NCBI RefSeq assembly: GCF_028858725.1
Contig: NC_084761.1
Coordinates: forward strand, 22,040,501-22,104,500
DNA length: 64,000 nt
Reading direction: 5' to 3'
From: Colius striatus
Taxonomy: Eukaryota > Chordata > Aves > Coliiformes > Coliidae
The notes beneath the pieces were generated by a model. The model ran no database searches. It had not been told where the DNA came from and worked only from the letters and a program-made list of their open reading frames with translations. The position numbers were made by a program, and so were the translations under genes. Below, piece by piece: positions 51,576-63,603 of this stretch. Positions within the stretch are counted from its first letter, which is position 1; the number at the start of each line of letters is the position of its first letter.

Positions 51576-53114
51576 TGCTTGTCTTTCAGATAGCGTGTGC
51601 AGAAGACATTCATTGATTTTCACACACAGTTCTCTCTGCTGTGTCATCAAATGTCTTACCCATCTACTGTAAGAGAGAAGGGGAAGATTAAATGATAAGA
51701 GTTAAAAAATCCTGGACTAAACCTCTGAGTGCTGCTGCTGTAGCCCAGAGGCAAGCTCCCAGCCCACAGGTCAGTCCTGGCCTTGCCTCCACCTCTCCCC
51801 CAGTCCCCAGGGAGGAATCCTTACGCAATTTCCAAGAACCATTAGCAAGCTCTTCCCCACCTCCCCAAAGTTTGTCCCTTATCAAGCTTGCCCTTTTCTC
51901 CCTCTGTTTCTGCTATCTTTAGTTTGCTCTCCATGGATTTGAGGTAATCCTTGCCCAGGCAGAAGGATGCAGGTCCCACCACATACACGTGCTGCATCAA
52001 TATTCCTCCCCTCTTACGCTGCTGCTTCTCCACACTATTCTTACCTCGGACAGTTTCACTATAGTTGCACTTTTGGGTAGAAGAATCCCTTGAAAAATAT
52101 TTTTTCCTCCTGCTTTGCCTCCTGTTCTACCCCACTGCAAAGCTACTTTGGGTAATACACCCACACTACTTCCAGGAATACAGAAGAACTAATGCAGATT
52201 ATTTTCTTGGATACCAAAAAAAACATACCCATGTCAAACACTGGTTTATTAAAATATGCATCACTGAAATACCTACACTGCTCCAGCCGTTTCATAGCAT
52301 AGAATTTTAAAATGTTAACCTCTCTTGCCAGAAAAATCTACAGCCACTAAGCTGCCTAGTGTCACTGACAGCTTCCTTAAGTAGACTGTCAGTATTTTAG
52401 GAAGGTACTTCTAGCTTCAAAATAACTTGCCCATCCTTCTATTTATAAGGGAGTTTCGCACTTCTATAAACCAATGTGTTAGTGTCTTATTTGCCCTGCA
52501 ATAAAATTCACTACAATTATCTCGAAAATCAATATGTAATTTCTCTCCATCAAGGGAGAGAGCTTTAACAGCAGACTTAAGTCATACCTAAGTTCAACCT
52601 TTTATATCACTCCAATTTTATGTTTAGGTGGGGTTTTTTTGTTGTTGTCCTTGTTTAAATATTGTTAGTTTAGGATGAAATATTCTAAAGCACATTAAAA
52701 TCACCAGCTTACTTGTGAACTACTTTAGCACTTCTCTGTAAGTGAGCATTACTTCTGGAGCTACAGTTACCATATGTAATAATAAAGGTTTTCATATTTC
52801 TTCCTCCAAAGATTCTTCTAAAGAAAGCCTCAGCTCAGTTAGCACACATGGATTCTCTGACAGGCCTAGCCACCTGGAAATGCATGGAAGATTATCTAGT
52901 CATTTTACTGTATTTTGAATAGACTAATGGACTAAATAGAGGCCTAGAGAGGTTTATTTAGCACTAACCAGTTTTATTATTTATAGCATCATAAAACAGA
53001 CTGAAGAATTAGAGATGCACAGCTGAAAGTTTCTCAAGCATTTTATTTCATCACCTAGTGTATAAAACTTCAACATACAAAAAAAACCCCCAACTCCCCC
53101 CCAAACCAAAACTA

Positions 53115-53376
53115 AAGCAAGATCTCTTCATACATTTTTATTCAGAAAGCTTTACCTAAAGGCTCAGAAGCAGTAAACATTCAGCCTATTTAAAAGTGAG
53201 ATTTGGAACAATCTTCATACTTCAGTGTGCAGAATTATGAATCAAAGGGACCGGGATTTGATGCCTTCTTAAAAACGGTTTAGTTGCTGTAAGCAGTGGT
53301 GTTTGTGGGGTTCATCTTCACCGGTGTTTTGTTTTTAAAGATGTAGTTTGCTTTCAAAATCCATCATCAGTCTTGG
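53115..53376 (-). terminator. LARP7: LARP7 3'UTR and poly(A) signal
   Basis: Downstream of the TAA on the minus strand, a canonical AATAAA lies at 53137-53142 (TTTATT on the plus strand). It is followed by a G/U-rich stretch at about 53080-53110, the expected downstream element. The predicted 3'UTR is therefore about 250 nt, with cleavage near 53115-53130. Further AATAAA matches at about 53043 and 52974 could give longer forms. The exact cleavage site is inferred. Confidence 0.75.
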
Positions 53377-53457
53377 TTAGTTATCTTCAGTGAAGCGAAT
53401 GTGTTTACTCGTTTGTTGAGTCTTTTCAAGTCTCATTCTTTCAGCTTTAGCTATCAA
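53377..53457 (-). CDS. LARP7: LARP7 terminal coding exon and stop codon
   Basis: These are 27 codons including the stop. The exon encodes [20 protein letters not shown] followed by RFTEDN and TAA (53377-53379). The acceptor is TTTCCTGTTTGCAG|TTG, a strong pyrimidine tract and AG. It completes the basic C-terminal tail. The intron separating it from the preceding exon is long for this gene (about 4.9 kb, 53458-58349). Confidence 0.95.
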   Translation of the reverse strand: MIAKAERMRLEKTQQTSKHIRFTEDN

Positions 53458-56400
53458 CTGCAAACAGGAAAATAGAGTAGAAAATATGAGAGAAACATTA
53501 TAGTTATGATTTTATCTTACAATATATTATTCACTGATTTACCAGACTTTGTAAGAAAATGCTAATCTTTGGACAGCTGAGCTCACCTGTGCATCTGACC
53601 AAAAAACCCAACCCTGATATAACTTCTTTCAGCATTGCCTTAGAACCATCTAAAATAGGACGGCATCTCAACAATCTCTGGACAGTGCAGTAACTTTCAT
53701 TCTACCCCTTTCTCCTTCTAGCATGGCTGAAGAGAACAAAATGACAACTTTAAAAAATCCCCAATCCCAGGCTCATATAGTGAGTTAAAAACCCCTCCCC
53801 TTTTATTGGATTCATGCAGTTACTGCTGTAGGAAAAACAAGGCCGGACCATAAAAAGTGCCTTAGGAATATTGTGTCATTTTCTGCACTCAGTGAAGAAA
53901 CAGAACTACCTAAATCCAGATAGAGCCATCGCTCAGGGTGGGAAAATGGCCCAATACACAGCACAGCCCTGCGCAGCCTTTATCTAAAGAAATCACAGTG
54001 CAGTTTGGACGTATATTGATGCTAGGAATCCACAACTCAGAACCTTGTCTGACCAAGGATTTGTTCATTTTCAGTTGCATTTTAGGGAGACTGCCTAAAT
54101 CACTGGGGTACTGGGTCAGAAATGAGAAATGCTCTTGTGGAATATAACTAACCTACTAATTTTCAACTACTATACTGTGTCTTCAGGCAGAAAGCAAAAC
54201 CCTGAGAACACCACCAAAGCCTGTATCCGTACAAGAACTTTCACAGATTTAACCACAGTGCTGCAGTGAAGTCATGCTAATACCCAAAAGCACAGGTGTA
54301 AGCTTTGTTACTATGATGCCCCATGAAGATTTTTAAACATACACAGGAGACCATGAGGTAACAGAATAAGATGAAATAAGATGACAAGAAGAAGTAAATC
54401 TAATTACAAATAAATAATATGATATTAAAAAAGATGACATTCCTTATTCAGAACATGAGTAAGATGAAAAAAGACTCAAAACTAAACACCAGGAGCAAGA
54501 CAGGTTGCCTAATCTGAAGACAAAGTGAGACTGCAGGAACCTCCTGTGAATCTATGCCCACCTGTAAGGCAGCAGCATAAATCTACACCGACTTACTCAC
54601 AGTGACTGGTGAAACATAAAAGCTGGTGCTGAGGTGAAGGGGCACTTGCTCAGCAGACAGTCCAGTGAAGGCTTTGTTAGATTTTAAAAGTTTCTCATAT
54701 AAATCAAATGCCTGATGATGTAATCTATATGCCTGTGGTCACAGCTAGGTCCTTCAGGCACTGCATCTTGTACATAGCACCAAGTGCAGAGCACAGTGCT
54801 GCACTGATTTTGGCACTCAGGAATTACACTCCGTACTAAAGTTGCACCAACCCATCTTTAGTTGTGCCACAACATAATTACACTACCACAGTTTTATTGG
54901 TACTCTCTCCTGTGCCCCTAAACTTGACTGTGATCCTTAACGTATTCTCAGCAGCATCACACTAAGTTCTGGTAGATGACTTTCTCAACTATTCTCCAGA
55001 AATAAAATTGATCTAAAGATGTAACTAAGAGTTACTTTCACTCCCTGGTATATGGAAAACTGGGTTCAAACAGTTAAACCCTAGAAAGAAGCAGGGACTA
55101 CAGTGAGTCATTATTTCACATAGGTGACAGAGAATCACAAGATGTCAACTGCACAGTTCTTATGGGAGAGCATTTCTATAATCAGCACCTCAGGAACTGC
55201 AAGAGCCCTCAAGGATACCCCTTTTCAGCTAATCAGTATCAGCACCTAATTCTAAGCACACCACTATTCATGACCCCAAACAGGTATCCAGCCATTGGCC
55301 ACCAACTTCAGAGAACCAGGGAAAGGGGCTTTTTTCTGCTCTGGAGAAGACCCTCTCCCCACTTGCACAGTGACAGGGAACTAGTCACTCTTGCAAGGGC
55401 ACAGACATAATCAGAAGAGAATTACTTGGGCAGTGCTCAGACATTCCCACTATCCTTCTTTCTCATATAGTCTGTAAATTATTCCACCCTTTGCAAATAA
55501 CCAATTCTCACTTCCTCACCAAATGCCTTTCACTTCTACCAACACTCCCACCCTCTTAAACATCCTATTCTTCTTCTGGGTAAAAGGGGTGCAGGAGTTG
55601 TAAACAAGGTTCAGCAGCACCTCCTGGATAGCTTGCAGGCACTTAAGCTTGACTCTGTGAACAGAAGACTGCCATCAGTCTACACAGTTGAAAGTACAGA
55701 CTGATTAATTGCTTTAAGTCTACAACAACTGCCCTAGAGAAACAGTTCCATCAAAAGGGTTTTTAATCTCTAACACTAAAACATCAAGATTGTTGAAAGT
55801 TTTTTATCATGCAGTTGAACAACTGACTAAAGAGCATCAGGATCTGGAAGAGCAGCAGAGGGGAGCACAGAGGTGACAATGAAGGACCAGGCCTGGGGGA
55901 AAAAGCTTGACACTGAAAACTTTTGTAACTCCAAAGGATGGCTAGGCCATACTCCCAAGTTTTGGGGAATCTTGGCACATGTTGCCTCTTTTGGACATTG
56001 ACTTTATTTTAAGAACCATGGCAGAGAAAGTAAAATTTCTACTTTTGGGAGGTGCGTTTTGAAGGTAGGGGGAAGCATTACACTAGAAACCTTCTGCTGA
56101 AGTGATAATTAACCCTCATCCTGGTATGCCCCAGGACCCACTGCAAGAAAGCAAAGTAAGCCTGTACTTTTTGGAACATATGGAAAAAGTTCATCTCTGA
56201 CTGCCTGAGGTTACACTTTGTGCTCTGTTACTGTGTACTGCCTGTCATGTGATGCATTTCATGAAACAACACATATCTTCATTTTTACTACAAATACTTA
56301 CACTGACACCACTGCAACTGTACAGCTTATAGGAATGTCACTTTTAAACTCTAATTGAAATAAAGTATAAGATGTCACCTTTATTCTAAGTGTAAAACAG

Positions 56401-59400
56401 TTAATGGGCAAATGCTCCTCTTCAAAGAGAGATCTCGTAAGGGATTTAAAACCTTTTAACGGCATAGATCTTTACAAGAAAGATACACTAAAGCCATATT
56501 CAGCTGTATATGTTTAATTATGAATTATTATAGTACTGTTTTTCCTTCCTTTTATTGTAATCTTCAAGAAGCCAACTGGTGAGTACTTTGGAAGAATTTT
56601 CAAATAAAATATTTAAATGAATATTAATGAACAGAGAAAGAAAAATTTTTTTGCTTATTATCAGTCTACATTTCTGGAATACAAACTGTCAAAAAGTAAG
56701 GAAAAGGTTAAGAGTTATTGACTACAGACAGACATTCTTTTCTTGATGTTTTGCTTGACAGTATTAGCATTTAAATAGTATTCACTAAGCTTTGAAGTTA
56801 ACACCTCTCAGTGTTACAAGGTGCTGGGTAAGGGGGAACAGGGAGAGCAGGAGTTTGCACCCTCACTGCTGCTATTGTTAGTCAGAACTGAGACAGTTTA
56901 TATTTGCAAGCCCAGATGAGGTACATTACTGGCCAATTTACACCAGTTTGGTCAACAAATACCAATCTTCAAAAGACTAAGAACAGAAGTTTGAGAGCAA
57001 AGCACCTACAGCCCAAACTGAAGCCAAAGGTCCCACTGCAGCTTTTGTTCAAAAAAGTAAAAGTACATTTTAAATAAACCACTAACAAAACAAACAAACA
57101 AACAAAAAAATCAACCTGGCAGCACTCAGTAAAAGGCCCCAAAGATGTGCAGTTTCCATATCCTCTTAGTTCATATATTAAAATGAATAATGGCCAGAGC
57201 TAATGATACTTCCATGTTTTGAAGAAAACTAAATTAAACTTTGTGCATGGCTTTCTTGAGATGGATTTGTTTGTCTACAGGTTTCTGAAAGAACATTTAG
57301 ACTAAGAAGATCATCCATGTAAAACATGTCTTACACAAGACAAGCTTTGACCTGCACAGCTGCTGTTTCCTTAGGTCAATGTAATATTTCTTTTCAATTA
57401 CATACGGAGCAACTAGGAAATGTTTACTATTGCATGCATCATCAGAGCATCTGGAAAACAAAAAGTCTCCGAAGTCACCAGCAAATAATTAGTCAGATGA
57501 TTTTGAAGTTTTGCAAGCGAAAGCATAAAGATTCAACTTAAGGCCAACTCAGAAACCTTATCTGCAATGTGTGTGAAGCAAACCTAGCAATAAAATGTGA
57601 AATACTCTTTGGTTTCTCCCTGTCGGGTAAAGGATCTGACTGGCTTAATAAAGAACTCCTTACGCCTAGGATCTTCTGAGGCAAGAGTGGAGACTGCAGT
57701 CTGCAAGTTCATTGCAACACTCCCTCAACGCTGTGGCCTAACAGGCGCACCAAGGTCAAGGCTGGAAGGAAATATCACCCTTTGTGGGGCAGTTTTGGTC
57801 TACAAGCTACACAGCTATGGTTGCTCACTGCAGCATTCAGATTTCTCTCAATGAGGAAACAGACACGCTGGTGCACAGATTCTTGTCTACACTAGGAACA
57901 CAGTGTTAACAGCACAGAACTGCACACTAAAAAAACTGTGTAAATCGAGAAAAAAATTAATTCTGAAGAAATCATTTTTTAAATCATACTAGAGAAAAGA
58001 CTAAAGCACTAGACTCTTATCATACGAGTCAAGACTACTTAACTTTTTAATGAGCTCATCCAGACAGGGTTTTAAAGGAAATCCAGTTTACAAATTAGCC
58101 TTGTGCCTTTAGTCCTGGACTTTCTCCGATTGTCTCCATAAAGACAAGCCTTGCATTTGGCAACTGGTCCGGGACAGCCACACATTTTCTTTTTTGCGGC
58201 TCTAAAACCCTACTGCAAAGACAGTAGAAAGTGATTTAACTGGATTAAATACAGAGCCAAATATTAAAGTATCCAAAAATGTAGACCTACACAGAAACAG
58301 TCAGTTTCAACCACAGCTGACCAAGGAAAAGCATAGACTTTCAGATTACCTTCTCGGTACCCCGTTTCTTTTCTCGAGGCTGGTTCAGTTTAGCTTGTCT
58401 GTCCACTAAAATCTTCTGCCAGTAACGTTGTTCATGATCACCTTGAAAAACAAATTAACATTACAGCACATGTAGAAACATTCGGTACAAGTAGATGGAG
58501 TATGATGAGGATGACTCTTTTCTGAGGTAAACACAAATGATAATACCTGTTAGGGAACCCTAACAGGTATCTCTTCATCAATCTTAATTTTCACAGTCAG
58601 CCAAGTCACACAGCATTGCAACATCTGACTGATACACAAAATCAACAAAAACTGTCTAAAGAAGCTTGAAGCTAACACTGAAGTCTCTGTAGGAGTCAGA
58701 AAGGAACTAACTGGAGGCATTTTATTAACTTTAGGACTGGATTGCCAAGGCATCTGAAGCTTTTCTGAGTAAGGAGTCTTACAAACATAACAAGAACTGA
58801 GAAAACATGCAAATACCACTCTCTACATGTAATTAGCAGAAGGAGCTCAGTTTTAGCTAAAGTTTCACCATAGTACTAGGAAGTCCTTTGATTTACTGAT
58901 ATATTTACTTCCTGACTAACAACTACTAAACAGGAAAAAAAAACCTACTCTAAAAATGGCTGAAAATATTTTGTTTCATCAAAACCAGTGCTGAAAGCAA
59001 ATCCTGGGGAATAGGCAGTTAGGCACACTTTAACATGGAAGGAATATGAGAGAAAGCAATTTTGCAGCCTTTTTCATCAGCTGTTTTTCAGTAAGAAGCA
59101 GTTTGCCACCGTTTCCTCCGGTTTGTGCTGTATCTGTAATGACGGGAATTTTGTGGTTTAACGTTGTATGGTCTGATGGGAAATCTTCAGTTGCAGGGAA
59201 GTTTTCCAGTGATCTTGGAAAAAGATTCCCACAAAGCTATGGAATTAAGAATTCCCAGAACCAATTTTGCATACATTTTAACAGCATTATTCATACATTC
59301 AATTGCAATAACACTAAGCATTACCATAGATGTTTAATATCTTGTCAGCTGAAACCATTTAGTCAAAGTCAAGTGCTAAAAAGCAAATAATACTGGGAAA

Positions 59401-62400
59401 GCTTTAGTCCTTTCAGTAGGGAGCATTAAAGATTCTTTCCTTATTCTTATTCTCTTTATTCACCTTCTGCCACCAAGAAAAGCTGAAATCCTTACTGTGA
59501 GTCACTTCAGCATTCTTCGGAACCCTTTGCATTCTCATTTCAATGAGCCAGTTTAAAAAAAAAATAATCTTATGACTATGAATGGAACTCTCCTACAATG
59601 TGCTACTTACTCCTAATCTACACTCTACTGCTACACTTTTATATAAGGATATAAAAAGACAGAGTACACAAAACACCCTATTTCAAGTTGTTTCTGGATC
59701 TTTGGAAGACACAGAATAGTCAAGAGACAAATCTATCTCCAAATGACATTAGTAGTGTTCAGTTAGTCTCAAACTTGAATTAACTTGGATATTATGAAGG
59801 TGAACACTTACATTATAGCTCTTCCCTCTGCACTCCTGACATTGTCTAGAATTATGAACTTTTATGACTACAGTAACAACATTTGGGAGATTTTTCCACT
59901 TTTCCTAACTCTCCCTTCTATAAGGAAGTTTTTCTACACTTGGCAGATTAGTCCAATCTAATACAAAATACAAGTGTGTAACAGCAGTTATTTCAGAAAG
60001 CAAGTTCCTCCTATTAGAATAAAGTTCCAAAGTAAACAAAAAAAAATAGCATAAATACAATTTTAAAAAGGCATTACTCTAGCTTAAGGGATTAATCTTT
60101 CTTTTTTTTAAGAGAAATTGAATTAGAAGGCAAGTGCTAAAATCACTCCAAGTGTATCCATGCAGTTAGATCCTTGGCCTGTTTTTTTCACACATAAGTT
60201 TAGTATTTTCAAGAAAATCTTCACTTAAATTTTGGACCATTAGAATGGTGTATTCATAAAGCTGAAACGTGAATTATGTTCTACAATCTATTGCCCTTAA
60301 AAGCGATGTAAATCGACCCATCTCTAAAAACCAGAATTATGTCAATAAATGCAAGCTAAATCATTATTTTGCTCTGTGGCACAAAAACCGTAACAGTGGC
60401 ATAAAAACCCACAGCATTTTACCAATTTCACTATAATACCAAAGTGAGAAGACTCTCAGAAAAAAAAAGCCCAAAACAATCCCTCAACAAACACACAAGA
60501 ATGCAGTATTTTCCCCAATCAAGATATCTAAAAATATCCATAAAGCTACCAAGAGATACAACTCTTTTAATAGTACTGAAGTCTTCTTCTGTACTACCAT
60601 TAAAAAAAACACAAAAGCCTTACCAGTGAGAACTTCATATTTCCAGTTGTTTTTGATCTGTATTTCTTTGTGTGATCTCATGACAATCTGGGCATCTTCA
60701 GGAGTTTTAAAACGGACATGACATTCTGTGTCTCCCTCCAGCATGTCAACATAAGCAACATCAGCCAGCACTGCCAAAGCATCCTATCAAAGCATGTGAG
60801 AGAAGACAGACTATAAATCAGACTGAAAAAAAAAAAATTAAAAGGAGTGACTTCTTGACCATTGGACTTGTAGGTCACTGACATTTTCAAAAATGTCATG
60901 AAGTAGAAGGTAATAACCAAAGTTTTTCCTAAAAAGGTTATAACTGAATTCTGATTTATGAGTCTACAACATTTATTTATCTCTCATTCTGCCCTTCAAG
61001 ACCAATTTAAAGCAGTTATTCAAAAACTGTTATCAGTGTACTCTAATAATATTTGTCACTCCAGCAGAAAAATATCTTTTTGTTATATGCATGAAATATA
61101 TGAAAGTAAACTTATTAATGGCTGATTATTTAAGAAATGAGTAGTAGTAAACCAACTCTTCCTATCTTTGTGAAGTGACTTCTGTCAGAAAATTTTCACA
61201 AATAGCTGAAGGAAGAAGAGTCACACATGGCCTTTCAGATGAAGTACTCGACTTGTAATACCTGCTGTTAGGGAAATTAACTAAGACCACACATTCCTAG
61301 TCGATTTGGTTCACAGCAGGCAGCTCAAGAAAGGTGCCTCTTTATTCAAGACTTACAGGCTGTTTTTAATCCCCCACTACCAAGGACAGTGTCAGAACAA
61401 AAATTAAGTCACTATACTGTTGAGATAGTTGGAGAGCCAACCAAAGCTTCTTTCCACTCTTATTTCCAGTATCCAAAAATCATGCTTACATGGAAAACCA
61501 CAGCAACCCAAATAGTTTACCGGAGTTGGCAAATGGTATGACCTTTGAGAAGTACATCAATAGAAAAATATGAAAGTAGTGAAGTTAAAAAGAATATTGA
61601 ACAGAATATGAAAATATTCTAAATAGAATAATATTAAAACTACTCTGAAAAGAACTTTCAAGTGCATGGAAGTAATCAGGCTTGCCACACAATCAGAAAC
61701 ACACATCAATTGTGGAAGTTTATCCAAGAAAAAAAACCTAGATGGATTGCTTTGTGGCAGCATTGACTGCAGCTGTGACAGTCCAGAAACACAGGCCAGG
61801 ACAGCTTTTGTCCAAGAGTTCCACCTTTCACAAAAGCCACTAGTGTAGCCAGAAAAATCCACTAAGCATTGAGTACATTGATTAAATCTTGCCTTGCTGA
61901 CCCAAAAAAGGGCCTGCGCACCCTACAGATTACTGCTTCTTGCAGCTACAGTTGTATCCTGAAAGTACATGTATCCCCTTAAACCTTGCTGCATTTATTT
62001 GCAAACAGTTTGTGACTTAATTGCCTATCTACTTATTATGGGAACCAAAGACAATAACTGCAAAGGCCACCACAATTCTATTTTGCCTCCCTTTTATTTT
62101 TGTAAAGCATTAGTTTTCCCTGAAATGCTTCTGTAAAACTAAACCAAAAGTATATCGGGAAATACCAAACTAAGTTTGTCTTCAGCTATGGCAGGAACAG
62201 TAATTTTACTTCCTGCCCACAGTTAAGTGAAGTTGTGACACAAGCTTAACACAGTATCCTGCAGTCAAATTGGCCATCCCCTCAGACCTCAGGGTGACAA
62301 CTGCTACATTCTCTCAGCATCTGCAGCACTCAGACAAATACACTTTGGCCGATAAGACTGATTAAGTCCAAACTCTATCATCAGTTTGTTTTGAGTGAGA

Positions 62401-63603
62401 GGGGTCTGGATCTCTCATCTTACTTAGATTTATGCATACATTAAACTTCACACACTTGCCAGCAGTCAGTGGCTTCTAATGGGCTACTTTTAAATTTAGC
62501 TAGTTTGAGAAGTCATCTCAAAACTCACATTTTGAACCATTCTCTCATTGACCTAAGTGGTATATTTATCCCAATACATGTTAAAGTTGTTCAAATTCTT
62601 TCCAGTTGTTATTCATCCAAAAGTGCAATTTGTGAAAGAACATGTCTTCTGTCACGTTCATGGAAAAATGAAGTATCTGGAAAAAGCCTGTTATTTCCTT
62701 TGGAAAGTTTCTAATACTTTTGAAAAGATGCAGATTAAATCCACTATTCTCCTTAAAAGAAAACAGTCTGTTTAATATTGGTAAATTTCTTATCATGGCG
62801 TGAAAGAAAATTTCACTTATCCTAAAAATGTTTGTGTCTTTTTTCTGTTCGGGTTTTTGTTGTTGTTGTTGGTTTGGTATTTAATTTAATTGACAAAAAA
62901 GAGCACTTGCCATAAAGAAAAAACCAAAATACATTAATAAATTCCTGGGCAAGATCTGCTGCTGTCACTGTCACTCAACTGGAGTTTTAGCAATTGTGAA
63001 TTGCCTACAGGAAACCACAAAAAACAATTATTTTCTCAGGCAGAGAGCATTTTCTCGGTCCCAAATTCCTGATAACAGTAAAAGCCCCAAATATACTGTC
63101 ACAGATTTCTTGATCTGTACTGTGCAATAACGATGCATATGCAACACTGCACACACTTGTCTTCAGCTTCTCTTTTTAAACTGGAAACAAGTATTCATCC
63201 TTTATAGCATTATTTATTTTAGTCATTTTTTTCATTATAAACTTGACATTGCTTGCAGAACTCTAAGGAATAAGTTCTGCTTTGAAGCATATTCTTTACT
63301 CTATTTTGCCATTGTAGAGTCTGCCATTAACAGGTACTAGAGAAGAATTTGTACAGAGCTACTGGCTAAATAAATAAAGAAAAAAAAGGGTAAGACTTGT
63401 TTAAATGGTATTCCATATTCAAAGATGTGGGGGGCAGTGTAAGAGGAAAGGCTAACTGCTACCCTGAGGTTACAAAGGCATTACCTTGATCTGCTTCCTG
63501 CCCGGCAGGGGCTCAGTGCTAATGATCTTCACAATTACTCCACTCACAAACTGGGGTCCCATTGTGTTAACCTTGGCAGGAGGGGCGTAGTCTTCACTGG
63601 TGG
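53377..63603 (-). CDS. LARP7: LARP7 (La-related protein 7), 3' part of gene: last four coding exons with introns
   Basis: Four minus-strand exons (63485-63603, 60624-60783, 58350-58441, 53377-53457) join in frame to give about 149 C-terminal residues ending in a stop. The protein matches vertebrate LARP7 as I know it: GPQFVSG...GRKQIK, the [12 protein letters not shown] segment, [20 protein letters not shown], and the SKHIRF tail. LARP7 is a nuclear RNA-binding protein. It binds the 3' end and stem-loop 4 of 7SK RNA, stabilises the 7SK snRNP that holds P-TEFb inactive, and also assists U6 snRNA modification. The C-terminal xRRM encoded here is the 7SK stem-loop 4 binding domain. The N-terminal La motif and RRM1 must lie beyond position 64000. 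All four acceptors are AG and all three internal donors are GT. Intron phases are mutually consistent, so this is an intact gene, not a processed pseudogene. Coordinates span the introns. Confidence 0.95.
53458..58349 (-). other. LARP7: LARP7 last intron (about 4.9 kb)
   Basis: This is AT-rich sequence bounded by the GT donor at 58348-58349 and the AG acceptor at 53458-53459. I see no coding exon or recognisable transposon in it. It contains a (CAAA)n run near 57085-57110 and a small tandem duplication of a 10-bp unit, AATAAGATGA, near 54366-54385. Short open frames such as 57597-57854 (+) show no known domain and look random. Confidence 0.75.
57085..57110 (+). repeat. (CAAA)n short microsatellite in a LARP7 intron
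   Basis: AACAAAACAAACAAACAAAC followed by an A-run. Confidence 0.8.
58350..58441 (-). CDS. LARP7: LARP7 exon: xRRM alpha-3 extension
   Basis: This 92-nt exon encodes (G)[18 protein letters not shown] followed by [12 protein letters not shown]. It is the long, charged third helix that distinguishes the xRRM from ordinary RRMs, followed by a basic stretch. The acceptor is TTTTTCAAG|GTGATC and the donor is GAGAAG|GTAATC. The first two bases complete the glycine codon split with the preceding exon. The residues shown are virtually identical to the mammalian sequence I recall. Confidence 0.96.
58442..60623 (-). other. LARP7: LARP7 intron between the xRRM core and alpha-3 exons
   Basis: This is about 2.2 kb of AT-rich intron with no coding exon or known RNA gene seen. 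It holds a near-perfect 28-bp palindrome at 58543-58570, about 100 nt from the downstream acceptor, described separately. Confidence 0.75.
58543..58570. repeat. 28-bp near-perfect palindrome in a LARP7 intron
   Basis: Two 13-bp arms (ATACCTGTTAGGG and CCCTAACAGGTAT) are exact reverse complements separated by only AA. In the pre-mRNA this would form a 12-bp stem with a tetraloop. It lies about 100 nt upstream of the acceptor at 58442-58443, on the transcribed minus strand. Confidence 0.85.
60624..60783 (-). CDS. LARP7: LARP7 exon: xRRM core (RNP3 region)
   Basis: This 160-nt exon encodes [18 protein letters not shown], then [19 protein letters not shown], then [17 protein letters not shown]. 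It is the central beta sheet and helix of the xRRM. The Tyr and Asp of YVDML sit where the atypical RNP3 motif of xRRMs lies. The Arg of CHVRF corresponds, by my recollection of the family alignment, to a 7SK-contacting arginine. The acceptor is TTTGATAG|G, with a rather poor pyrimidine tract close to the AG. The donor is ACTG|GTAAGG. It starts in phase 0 and ends in phase 1. Reading through the donor gives a short intronic extension that should be ignored. Confidence 0.96.
60784..63484 (-). other. LARP7: LARP7 intron within the xRRM coding region
   Basis: This is about 2.7 kb of AT-rich intron. It contains a (TTG)n tract at about 62859-62871 and a motif at 61256-61275 resembling half of the 58543 palindrome. 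I looked for the miR-302/367 cluster, which lies in a more upstream LARP7 intron in mammals, and saw no miR-302 seed sequence here. Confidence 0.7.
63485..63603 (-). CDS. LARP7: LARP7 exon: start of the C-terminal xRRM
   Basis: This 119-nt exon encodes about 39 residues, from [10 protein letters not shown] through [16 protein letters not shown] to LPGRKQIK. It covers the linker and the first beta strand and helix of the xRRM. The acceptor is preceded on the minus strand by a pyrimidine-rich stretch (TTTTTCCTCCTGAGCAG). The donor is AAG|GTAATG. The exon enters in phase 1 (its first two bases complete a split codon) and leaves in phase 0. The next upstream exon is not visible between 63604 and 64000, which reads as intron. 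Confidence 0.95.

Larger units (their letters stand above)
46579..53114. other. Region downstream of LARP7, no gene recognised
   Basis: Contains the 35-bp tandem repeat and a (CAAAC)n run. The longest open frame, 47538-47975 (+, 145 aa), overlaps several equally open frames on the opposite strand in a GC-richer patch and shows no domain. Confidence 0.55.

Noticed and set aside
57597..57854. 85-aa frame inside the last LARP7 intron
   Set aside because: Plus strand, antisense to LARP7, no domain. Taken as random.
58543..58570. Palindrome as a microRNA precursor
   Set aside because: Only a 12-bp stem, far too short for a pre-miRNA.
58442..63484. miR-302/367 cluster, which in mammals lies in a LARP7 intron
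   Set aside because: I searched the visible introns for the TAAGTGCTT seed and the miR-367 sequence on both strands and found none. The host intron is probably upstream, beyond the right edge.
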